Below are positions 56,911-64,000 of a stretch of 64,000 nucleotides of DNA, one piece after another (position 1 is the first letter of the stretch; each line of letters begins with the position of its first letter). The notes beneath the pieces are model-generated. The model worked only from the letters and a program-made list of their open reading frames with translations, was not told the DNA's origin and did no database searches. Both the position numbers and the translations under genes were made by a program. Location of the stretch: assembly GCF_038811545.1 (NCBI RefSeq), contig NZ_CP133319.1:3129516-3193515 (forward strand), given 5' to 3'. The DNA comes from Rhodoligotrophos sp. CJ14. Its GTDB lineage: Bacteria; Pseudomonadota; Alphaproteobacteria; Rhizobiales; Im1.

Positions 56911-59900
56911 ATGCCAGCCGATCCCAGCCAGAACGCTGCTCCAGCCGTCGGGAGCGAAGTCCGGTCCGCACTGAACGCATTGGCCCGCAAGCGCATCCTG
57001 ATCCTCGATGGCGCCATGGGCACGCAGATCCAGGGATTGGGCTTTGGTGAGGAGGCATTTCACAGCACTCATACCAAGGGCTGCGATTGCCACCTCAAAG
57101 GCAATAACGACCTCCTTTCTCTCACGCAGCCCGACGCGATCCGGCAGATCCATCTCGACTACTGCCTCGCGGGCGCGGATATCATCGAGACCAACACCTT
57201 TTCATCGACCAGCATTGCCCAGGCAGATTACGGCACCGAGGCGCTTGTCTATGAGCTGAACGTTCAGAGCGCGCGGTTGGCGCGCGAGGCCTGCGCCCAA
57301 GCCAAGGCCCAGGATGGCCGCCGCCGTTTCGTGGCCGGAGCACTGGGGCCGACCAATCGCACCGCCTCCATCTCACCCGACGTGGAGAACCCGGGCTATA
57401 GAGCGGTGAGCTTCGATGATCTGCGGAAGGCCTATGCGGAACAGGTCCGCGGCCTCATGGATGGTGGCGCCGAGATCATTCTGATCGAGACGATCTTCGA
57501 CACGCTGAACGCCAAGGCAGCGATCTTTGCCTGCGAGGAAGTGTTCACCGAGCGGCAAAATCACCTGCCGGTAATGATCTCCGGCACGATCACCGACCTT
57601 TCCGGCCGCACGCTCTCCGGCCAGACACCAGCTGCGTTCTGGTACTCGGTCCGTCACGCAAACCCCTTCACCATCGGTTTGAATTGTGCTTTAGGCGCAA
57701 CCGCCATGCGCCCTCATCTTGCGGAAATCGCCGGTGTCGCAGACACCTTCGTCTGCGCCTATCCCAATGCCGGCCTGCCCAATGCATTCGGCGGCTATGA
57801 CGAGACACCAGAGGATATGGCCGCCCAGATCAGCGAGTTTGCGCGCGAGGGGTTGGTCAATGTGGTGGGCGGCTGCTGCGGCTCGACGCCCGCCCATATC
57901 AAGGCGATCGCCGAGGCGGTCAGCGGTCTTAAGCCGCGTGAGATCCCGGAAATCCCACGGCTCATGCGCCTGTCGGGGCTCGAGCCCTTCGTCCTCACCG
58001 CGGATATCCCCTTCGTCAATGTAGGTGAGCGGACCAATGTCACGGGATCGGCGAAGTTCCGCAAGCTGATTACCGCTGGTGATTATGCCGGTGCGCTCGA
58101 TGTGGCCCGCGATCAGGTGGAGAACGGCGCCCAGATCATCGACATCAACATGGACGAAGGCCTGATCGATTCTGAGCGCGCCATGGTCGAATTCCTCAAC
58201 CTCATCGCAGCCGAGCCCGATATCGCGCGCGTGCCGGTGATGATCGACTCGTCCAAGTTCTCGATCATCGAGGCGGGTCTCAAATGCGTGCAAGGAAAGG
58301 CTCTGGTCAACTCGATCTCGCTGAAGGAGGGTGAGGAAGCCTTCCTCGACCACGCGCGCCTGGTGCGTGCCTATGGCGCAGCGGTTGTCGTCATGGCCTT
58401 TGATGAGAAGGGCCAGGCCGACACGCTGGAGCGTAAGGTCGAGATCTGCACCCGCGCCTACGAGCTTCTGACTAAGAAGGCTGGCTTTCCTCCAGAGGAT
58501 ATTGTGTTCGATCCCAATATCTTCGCCGTGGCCACTGGCATTGAGGAGCATGACGGTTACGGCGTCGCCTTTATCGAGGCGGCTCGCCAGATCCGGCAAA
58601 CGCTGCCCCATGTCCATATTTCGGGCGGTGTCTCGAATCTTTCCTTCTCGTTCCGCGGCAATGAGCGGGTCCGTGAGGCGATGCACTCCGTCTTCCTGTA
58701 TCACGCGATCCAGGCTGGTATGGACATGGGCATCGTCAATGCGGGGCAGCTTGCGGTATATGAAACCATCGATCCCGAGCTGCGCGAGGCTTGCGAGGAC
58801 GTTGTGCTCAATCGCCGGTCGGATGCGACGGAGCGGTTGCTCGATCTTGCCGAGCGCTTCAAGGGAGCCGGTGCCAAGTCATCGGACGAGAAGAGCCAGG
58901 AATGGCGGAGTTGGCCGGTCGAAAAGCGCCTCGAGCATGCGCTCGTCAATGGCATCACCGAGTTTATCGAGCTTGATGTCGAAGAAGCCCGCCAGGCGGC
59001 TGCGCGCCCGCTTCATGTGATCGAAGGCCCGTTGATGGCCGGCATGAATGTCGTCGGTGATCTCTTCGGTGCGGGCAAGATGTTCCTGCCGCAGGTGGTG
59101 AAATCGGCGCGTGTGATGAAGCAGGCTGTCGCCTATCTCCTGCCCTTCATGGAACGGGAGAAGTTGGCCAACAAGGAGGCGAGCACACGTTCATCGGCCG
59201 GCAAGGTGCTCATGGCCACGGTGAAGGGCGATGTGCATGACATCGGCAAGAACATCGTCGGGGTCGTGCTCGCCTGCAACAATTATGAGGTGATTGATCT
59301 CGGCGTGATGGTGCCCGCCGCCAAGATTCTGGAAACCGCCCGCAAGGAGAAGGTGGATATTATCGGCCTTTCCGGCCTGATCACGCCATCTCTGGACGAG
59401 ATGGTGCATGTCGCCGCTGAAATGGAGCGGGACGGGTTCGACATTCCGCTGCTGATCGGTGGTGCCACCACCAGCCGGGTCCATACGGCCGTCAAGATCC
59501 ATCCCAGCTATCAGCGCAATCAGGCGGTTTATGTGACCGATGCAAGTCGCGCGGTGGGTGTGGTGTCGAGCCTTATGTCTCCGGAAGCGCGCGATGGATA
59601 TATCGAGGCTATCCGTGCGGAATACCGTAAGGTCGCCGATGCCCATGCCCGCAGCGAGGCGGAAAAGCTCCGCCTCCCTCTGGCCCGTGCCCGAGAGAAC
59701 GCCTATCGCATCGACTGGACGAACTATACGCCTCCCAAGCCGACATTCCTGGGCACGCGTGAGTTTGAGACCTATGACCTTGCCGAATTGGCACGGTTCA
59801 TCGATTGGACGCCCTTCTTCCAGACCTGGGAGCTCAAGGGGCGCTATCCAGCGATCCTCGATGATGAAAAGCAGGGCGAGGCTGCCCGCCAGCTCTTCGA

Positions 59901-60678
59901 GGATGCCCAGGCCATGCTGCAAAAGATCATCGCCGAGCGTTGGTTTAAGCCGAAGGCCGTCATCGGATTCTGGCCCGCCAATGCGGTGGGCGATGACATT
60001 CGCCTGTTCACCGATGAAAGCCGCAGCCGCGAGCTTGCCACCTTCTTCACTCTGCGCCAGCAGCTCTCGAAGCGTGGCGATAAGGCAAATCTTGCCTTGT
60101 CAGACTTCGTCGCGCCGCTCGACAGCGGCAAGAAGGACTATCTCGGCGGCTTCGTAGTGACGGCCGGCATTGAGGAAGAGGCCATTGCCCAACGCTTTGC
60201 CCGCGCAAACGATGACTATTCCTCAATTCTCGTGAAAGCCTTGGCGGACCGCTTCGCCGAAGCCTTTGCGGAAGCCATGCATGCGAGAGTGCGTCGCGAG
60301 TTCTGGGGCTATGCTCCCGACGAGGCCTTCACGCCTGAGGAGCTGATTGCCGAACCCTATGCCGGCATCCGACCCGCACCGGGCTATCCCGCTCAGCCCG
60401 ATCACACAGAGAAGGTGACCCTTTTCCGTCTGCTGGATGCCGAACGCGCCACCGGCGTGCATCTCACCGAAAGCTACGCAATGTGGCCGGGCTCGTCCGT
60501 TTCGGGTCTCTACTTCGCCCATCCTGAATCCTACTATTTCGGTGTTGCCAAAGTGGAGCAGGATCAGGTGGAAGATTATGCAGCCCGCAAAGGAATGGCG
60601 ATTGCCGAGGTCGAGCGCTGGCTGGGGCCGATCCTCAACTACACGCCCGGTCAAAAGGATAGGTCTGCCGCCGCCTGA
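56911..60678 (+). CDS. metH: Methionine synthase, cobalamin-dependent
   Basis: This is a 1255-residue single-chain enzyme with all four modules. The homocysteine domain carries zinc cysteines in GLNCALGA and [12 protein letters not shown]. The pterin domain has [20 protein letters not shown]. The B12 domain has [20 protein letters not shown], whose His776 is the lower cobalt ligand. The activation domain has [20 protein letters not shown]. It transfers the methyl of methyltetrahydrofolate to homocysteine. Length is usual. GAGGA lies upstream of the ATG, and no cobalamin riboswitch fits into the short leader. Confidence 0.97.
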   Translation: MPADPSQNAAPAVGSEVRSALNALARKRILILDGAMGTQIQGLGFGEEAFHSTHTKGCDCHLKGNNDLLSLTQPDAIRQIHLDYCLAGADIIETNTFSSTSIAQADYGTEALVYELNVQSARLAREACAQAKAQDGRRRFVAGALGPTNRTASISPDVENPGYRAVSFDDLRKAYAEQVRGLMDGGAEIILIETIFDTLNAKAAIFACEEVFTERQNHLPVMISGTITDLSGRTLSGQTPAAFWYSVRHANPFTIGLNCALGATAMRPHLAEIAGVADTFVCAYPNAGLPNAFGGYDETPEDMAAQISEFAREGLVNVVGGCCGSTPAHIKAIAEAVSGLKPREIPEIPRLMRLSGLEPFVLTADIPFVNVGERTNVTGSAKFRKLITAGDYAGALDVARDQVENGAQIIDINMDEGLIDSERAMVEFLNLIAAEPDIARVPVMIDSSKFSIIEAGLKCVQGKALVNSISLKEGEEAFLDHARLVRAYGAAVVVMAFDEKGQADTLERKVEICTRAYELLTKKAGFPPEDIVFDPNIFAVATGIEEHDGYGVAFIEAARQIRQTLPHVHISGGVSNLSFSFRGNERVREAMHSVFLYHAIQAGMDMGIVNAGQLAVYETIDPELREACEDVVLNRRSDATERLLDLAERFKGAGAKSSDEKSQEWRSWPVEKRLEHALVNGITEFIELDVEEARQAAARPLHVIEGPLMAGMNVVGDLFGAGKMFLPQVVKSARVMKQAVAYLLPFMEREKLANKEASTRSSAGKVLMATVKGDVHDIGKNIVGVVLACNNYEVIDLGVMVPAAKILETARKEKVDIIGLSGLITPSLDEMVHVAAEMERDGFDIPLLIGGATTSRVHTAVKIHPSYQRNQAVYVTDASRAVGVVSSLMSPEARDGYIEAIRAEYRKVADAHARSEAEKLRLPLARARENAYRIDWTNYTPPKPTFLGTREFETYDLAELARFIDWTPFFQTWELKGRYPAILDDEKQGEAARQLFEDAQAMLQKIIAERWFKPKAVIGFWPANAVGDDIRLFTDESRSRELATFFTLRQQLSKRGDKANLALSDFVAPLDSGKKDYLGGFVVTAGIEEEAIAQRFARANDDYSSILVKALADRFAEAFAEAMHARVRREFWGYAPDEAFTPEELIAEPYAGIRPAPGYPAQPDHTEKVTLFRLLDAERATGVHLTESYAMWPGSSVSGLYFAHPESYYFGVAKVEQDQVEDYAARKGMAIAEVERWLGPILNYTPGQKDRSAAA

Positions 60679-60710
60679 CACGATGCTGTCATTCGGGCTG
60701 GAGAACTTGG

Positions 60711-60736
60711 CCGCTTCAGGCTATCTCCTGAAGTGG
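60711..60736 (+). other. Stable hairpin after metH
   Basis: CCGCTTCAGG and CCTGAAGTGG pair over ten positions (one G-U) around the loop CTATCT. It lies 32 nt after the metH stop and 17 nt before the aldolase GTG start. There is no T-run, so it may stabilise the metH 3' end or reduce read-through. Confidence 0.45.
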
Positions 60737-60752
60737 ATCGGGGAGGGCTGAC

Positions 60753-61385
60753 GTGACCACACTAGAGGAGACGGCGGAGGCCGTCGCTGAGACCTATCGT
60801 CTGCTGGGAGAGCACAATCTCTCGTTCGGCGGATCGGGCAATGTGAGCTGTCGGACCGCCACGGGCATGCTGATCACTCGGTCCGGTGTCACAGTGGACA
60901 GGTGCGAATCGCCAGATATCGTCGCCACAGACCACACGGGCAGGTCGCTGGGCAACGGCAAGCCGTCCAGCGAATGCTTCATGCATGCCGATATTTACGC
61001 GGCCTACCCGCAGGCGCGCGCCGTCATTCATGCCCATTCCGATGCCTGCACGGCATTAGCCTGTCTTGGCGAGGGGCTCCCCGCCTTTCATTACATGGTG
61101 GTCGGCTTTGGTGGTGCTGACGTGCGCTGTGCGCCATACACCACCTTTGGCACGCCCGAGCTGGGGCGTCTGGCCGTTGCGGCGCTGCGCGACAGATCAG
61201 CCTGCCTGTTGGCGAATCACGGCATGATCTGTTACGGCAGCTCGCTACGCGAGGCCTTCATGCGGGCGCAGCGCCTGGAAGCGCTCGCCCGGCAATATTT
61301 GCTGGCCCGATCGGCAGGCAGCCCGCGCATCCTGACTGATGAGGAGATCGCGGCGGCCATGAAACGATACGAGACTTACGGCTGA
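60753..61385 (+). CDS. Class II aldolase/adducin family protein
   Basis: The 210-residue protein matches L-fuculose-phosphate aldolase-like enzymes. Zinc histidines are in VIHAHSDACTALA and in LLANHGMICYG, and the catalytic Glu candidate is in SSECFMHADIYAAYP. Members split or decarboxylate sugar phosphates, so a link to a sugar acid or to methylthio-sugar salvage is possible. The start is GTG 60753 with GGGGAGGG upstream. The last 10 bases overlap the convergent DUF995-like gene. Confidence 0.85.
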   Translation: MTTLEETAEAVAETYRLLGEHNLSFGGSGNVSCRTATGMLITRSGVTVDRCESPDIVATDHTGRSLGNGKPSSECFMHADIYAAYPQARAVIHAHSDACTALACLGEGLPAFHYMVVGFGGADVRCAPYTTFGTPELGRLAVAALRDRSACLLANHGMICYGSSLREAFMRAQRLEALARQYLLARSAGSPRILTDEEIAAAMKRYETYG

Positions 61386-61762
61386 TTCTGCGCGCTTTCG
61401 ATGAGCTTGCGGAACTGCAGCATTGGACGGCCGTTCTTGATGAAGCCGATATAGCTGCTGCCCTGCTTGTAGACCTCGCCGCAATGACGGGCATTCTTCG
61501 TCCAGGATCTGAAGGACACGCAGAGCTTTTGGCCGACAACGGACCAAACCCCGGTATCGCTGGCGAGCATCGCGCGGCCGGAAATAGTTCCGTTCTGGGA
61601 TGCTGTGATGGTGACGCTATGCTGGCCTTCCCAGGTTCCGGCGAAAGAGCCGGGGAATAGAGCCCTGATTTCTTTGCCGCTGAGCGGTCTTGTTTCGGCG
61701 TGGGCCGCTTGAGATGTAAAGGCCAAAGCCCCGATTATCGATACAAACAGAAGATTTCTCAC
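61376..61762 (-). CDS. Small secreted DUF995-like protein
   Basis: The 128-residue protein has a clear signal peptide (residues 1-22, cleavage after AHA). The mature domain begins RPLSGKEIRALFPGSFAGTW and contains two cysteines (LCVSFRSW and HCGEVY) that could pair. The layout resembles the DUF995 family of small exported rhizobial proteins. Function is unknown. It stands alone on this strand. Confidence 0.75.
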   Translation of the reverse strand: MRNLLFVSIIGALAFTSQAAHAETRPLSGKEIRALFPGSFAGTWEGQHSVTITASQNGTISGRAMLASDTGVWSVVGQKLCVSFRSWTKNARHCGEVYKQGSSYIGFIKNGRPMLQFRKLIESAQNQP

Positions 61763-61921
61763 CCCTGGCCTCCAGACCTGTGCGGGCGTTGGTGAAACGC
61801 AGCTTATCGCATGTACAGGCGATTTAACGCTGGCGTGGTTAATGCACCCTTGCCTTCCCCCGTGTATTCACACAGCCTTCCTGAAGATTGGCTGAACGCC
61901 AACGCTACTGAAGGAGGCAGG

Positions 61922-62755
61922 ATGTCTGACGTAAAGCAAAATCCGCTGGTCAAGGCCGAGCGGCGCTCTCAGGTTCTCGAGATAATACTAGATCACCCGC
62001 CGGTCAATGCCATAAGTCGCCAGTTGAGCCGAGAGCTTTACGCTGTGGCTTATGAGTTTCAGGCAGATGACCAATTGCGGGTCGGCCTGATCACTGCCGC
62101 TGGCGAGCGCGCATTCTCGGCCGGTTGGGACTTCCGTGAGGCGGTGGCCACCGCGGAGGAACACGGCTCGCCCTTTGGGTTAACCTCGGAAAATCCGCAT
62201 GGGCCCGGCGGCTTTGGCGGCATAACCAACTACCCGGGGCTCCTGAAGCCGCTCATCGCCGCGGTGCAGGCTCCCGCCATCGGCGGTGGCTTCGAAATCG
62301 CCTTGGCCTGTGACGTGATTGTGATGGCCGAGGATGCCTTTTTCCAGCTGCCGGAGATGCAGCGCGGCATTCTGCCCGATGCGGGAGGGGTGCAGCGCCT
62401 GCCACGGCGCATCCCCCGCAACGTGGCCGTTGAGATGATGCTCACCGGGCGTCGGATGTCGGCTGCCGAGGCGAAGCACTGGGGGTTGGTGCATGCGGTC
62501 TATCCGCGCGGCGAGCTCCTGGATGCCGCGAGGCAGCTGGCTGATGAAATCGCAGAAGGCGCACCTCTGGCCATGCAGGCCCTCAAAGAAGTGCTGGCAG
62601 AAACCGAAATGATGCCGCTTGGCCAGGCCATGGCCATAGACCGGGAGCCTCCTGAGCACCTGGCCATATATCGTCGCATGATGACGAGCAGCGATGCCGA
62701 AGAGGGGCCGCGCGCCTTCCTCGAGCGCCGCAAACCCAATTGGCAGGGGCGCTGA
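61922..62755 (+). CDS. Enoyl-CoA hydratase/isomerase family protein (carnitinyl-CoA dehydratase-like)
   Basis: The 277-residue crotonase has the oxyanion-hole segment ERAFSAGWDF and IGGGFEIALACDVIVMA. The active-site Glu candidate is in FQLPEMQRGILPDAGGVQRL, and the C-terminal EGPRAFLERRKPNWQGR resembles CaiD. AAGGAGG is 5 nt before ATG 61922, which rules out the longer frame. It precedes a polyamine-type ABC importer by 142 nt; a role in degrading the imported compound is possible but untested. Confidence 0.87.
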   Translation: MSDVKQNPLVKAERRSQVLEIILDHPPVNAISRQLSRELYAVAYEFQADDQLRVGLITAAGERAFSAGWDFREAVATAEEHGSPFGLTSENPHGPGGFGGITNYPGLLKPLIAAVQAPAIGGGFEIALACDVIVMAEDAFFQLPEMQRGILPDAGGVQRLPRRIPRNVAVEMMLTGRRMSAAEAKHWGLVHAVYPRGELLDAARQLADEIAEGAPLAMQALKEVLAETEMMPLGQAMAIDREPPEHLAIYRRMMTSSDAEEGPRAFLERRKPNWQGR

Positions 62756-62777
62756 CTGGAGCCAGCTGCCGTCCTGT

Positions 62778-62811
62778 TTGGACGTCCAACAAAATGATGT
62801 TGTACGTCCAA
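62778..62811. promoter_or_regulatory. Tandem operator-like palindromes before the ABC importer
   Basis: TTGGACGTCCAA (62778-62789) is a perfect 12-bp palindrome, and TTGTACGTCCAA (62800-62811) is the same with one change. Their centres are 22 bp apart, about two helix turns, so two regulator dimers would sit on the same DNA face. The shared ACGTCCAACAAA makes chance unlikely. The binding-protein ATG is 86 nt downstream. The wording would suit a GntR- or LacI-type regulator; none is encoded nearby. Confidence 0.65.
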
Positions 62812-62897
62812 CAAATTTTGTGAACTATGGACGAAGGTCAAAGCCCCGCCGCGTGAGTCGGACAAGAGGGTTTGGCCGCAAGAGGAGGAAACGTCTG

Positions 62898-63944
62898 ATG
62901 AGGACACTTGCAAGGGCTGCGGTCGCAGCCTTGCCGCTGCTCTGCGCAACGCTCGTTCCCACGCTTCACGCCGAAGAGACCGTCAATGTGGCATCCTATG
63001 GCGGGGCCTACCAGGAGGCTTTGAAGAAGGCCTTCTATGATCCCACCGCCAAGGCTCTGGGCATAACCATCAAGGATTATACCCTGTCGAGCATCGCCGA
63101 TATCCGCACACAGGTGAAGGCCGGTGCTGTCGAATGGGATGTGGTCGAGCTCTATTCTGGCCAGTGCCAGCAGGCGGCGAATGAAGGCCTGCTGGAGCCG
63201 CTTGACTATAACGTGATCAAGACGGACGGCATTCCGAAGGATTTGGTGCAAAGCCACTGGGTCGGCTTCACCGCCTATTCGACGGTGCTTGCCTATAACA
63301 CCGAGGTCTATGGCGACAATCCACCGAAGAACTGGGCCGATTTCTGGAATGTGGAGAAGTTCCCGGGCACCCGGGCCCTGGGCGGCTATGGCCTTTCGAC
63401 GACGGCCGAGATCGCGCTTCTGGCGGATGGTGTGCCGAAGGACAAGCTCTATCCGGTCGATCTCGATCGGGCGATCAAGAAGCTCGAGGAAATCCGGCCC
63501 CATATCGCGGCCTGGTGGACCTCCGGTGCGCAAGCGGGTCAGCTTGCGACCAGTGGCGAGGCCGATATGCTGGCCATCTGGGTTGCCCGTATCGAGGCGG
63601 CAATCAAGGACGGTGCTCCCTACGCTTTCACCTATGATCAGGCCATCATGGATGTGGAATGCCTGGTGGTGCCCAAGGGCGCGCCCAACCGCGAGCTCGC
63701 GATGAAGGTGATCAACTCCTTCCTGTCGCCGGATCTCCAGGCCGAGCTTCCGAAATATGTCTCTTACGGGCCGATCAATCAGAAGGCCTATGAGACCGGC
63801 AAGATCACGGCCGAAGCGACCGCGAATGCCAACACCTCGCCTGAGAACCTGGCCAAGCAGGTGGTGCAGAACAAGGCTTACTGGGCGGAAAACGGCCAGA
63901 AGTCGCAAGAGATGTGGGACAGCTTCCTCCAAAAGGGTCAGTGA
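62898..63944 (+). CDS. ABC transporter substrate-binding protein, spermidine/putrescine type
   Basis: This is a 348-residue periplasmic PotD/PotF-like binding protein. A signal peptide (MRTLARAAVAALPLLCATLV, cleavage near LHAEE) is followed by VNVASYGGAYQEALKKAF and the acidic-site segment EWDVVELYSGQC. GAGGAGGAAA precedes ATG 62898, which excludes the longer frame. Relatives bind polyamines, polyols or amino acids. It opens an importer operon that runs off the window edge. Confidence 0.92.
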   Translation: MRTLARAAVAALPLLCATLVPTLHAEETVNVASYGGAYQEALKKAFYDPTAKALGITIKDYTLSSIADIRTQVKAGAVEWDVVELYSGQCQQAANEGLLEPLDYNVIKTDGIPKDLVQSHWVGFTAYSTVLAYNTEVYGDNPPKNWADFWNVEKFPGTRALGGYGLSTTAEIALLADGVPKDKLYPVDLDRAIKKLEEIRPHIAAWWTSGAQAGQLATSGEADMLAIWVARIEAAIKDGAPYAFTYDQAIMDVECLVVPKGAPNRELAMKVINSFLSPDLQAELPKYVSYGPINQKAYETGKITAEATANANTSPENLAKQVVQNKAYWAENGQKSQEMWDSFLQKGQ

Positions 63945-63957
63945 GGGAGAGGATGGC

Positions 63958-64000
63958 GTGGCCGATGCGATCGGCCGGTCGCGCCGTCCGCCGCCCCCTC
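63958..64000 (+). CDS. 5' end of the next gene, probably an ABC permease (partial)
   Basis: GTG 63958 follows GGGAGAGGA at 4-6 nt and opens VADAIGRSRRPPPP, continuing past the window. An ATG at 63953 in another frame is less well spaced. Only 14 codons are visible, so the permease assignment rests on the usual gene order after a PotD-like gene. Confidence 0.4.
   Translation, partial: MADAIGRSRRPPPP

Overview
This 64 kb window is a GC-rich, densely coding stretch of bacterial chromosome that looks like an alphaproteobacterium, most likely order Hyphomicrobiales (Rhizobiales). The reasons are an F1-only ATP synthase operon (atpHAGDC, without the F0 genes) next to xerC/priA, the conserved block obgE-proB-proA-nadD-rsfS-rlmH-envC-ctpA-polysaccharide deacetylase-rppH, two ExoD-family genes, TAXI/TRAP transport with a DUF1850 partner, and a RIME-like palindrome between atpD and atpC. 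I saw no rRNA, tRNA, CRISPR array, insertion sequence or prophage. Species cannot be assigned from the sequence alone.

Region 1 (1-13077) is a catabolic operon. It has an M20 amidohydrolase, a RidA-type imine deaminase, a DadA-like oxidase, a complete peptide/opine-type ABC importer (binding protein, two permeases, two ATPases), a three-gene flavoenzyme set of the HcnABC/opine-oxidase type ([2Fe-2S] protein, NAD(P)/FAD subunit, FAD subunit) and a further FAD amine oxidase. Together they suggest import of an N-substituted or D-amino acid or opine-like compound, oxidation to an imine, and hydrolysis. Two AT-rich inverted repeats sharing the 10-mer ATATGATATA precede ridA and the binding-protein gene.

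Region 2 (13298-22476) is the most interesting part: ten tightly coupled genes, most of them overlapping, for what looks like an uncharacterised inositol-derived glycoside. They encode inositol-3-phosphate synthase, a histidine phosphatase, a CgeB-like glycosyltransferase, a sugar nucleotidyltransferase, a CmoB-like methyltransferase, a glycoside-hydrolase-like protein whose TIM-barrel segments appear circularly permuted, a PIG-L/LmbE deacetylase, a GT4 glycosyltransferase, a BioF2/GNAT-type acyltransferase and a second methyltransferase. The enzyme logic parallels mycothiol and aminoglycoside biosynthesis, but there is no MshC-type cysteine ligase. The same transcription unit appears to continue into deoB, an ATP-dependent DNA ligase and a LigD-type polymerase (to 25683).

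Region 3 (25680-30530) has an arsenic resistance operon (arsR-arsC-acr3) with an operator-like palindrome over the arsR start, two ExoD-like membrane proteins, a 55-residue exported Pro/Ala-rich peptide and xerC. Region 4 (30618-39127) has priA, atpHAGDC and a ferritin-like diiron protein. Region 5 (39124-42569) is a TAXI-type TRAP importer. Region 6 (42696-52492, minus strand) is the conserved housekeeping block, with a good intrinsic terminator after ctpA. Region 7 (52591-64000) has a BaiN-like flavoprotein, glutaminase, an Rnk/GreA-like factor, a thioesterase, an SDR, metH with an upstream SahR-like palindrome, a class II aldolase, a DUF995-like secreted protein, an enoyl-CoA hydratase homologue and the start of a polyamine-type ABC importer preceded by two operator-like palindromes 22 bp apart.
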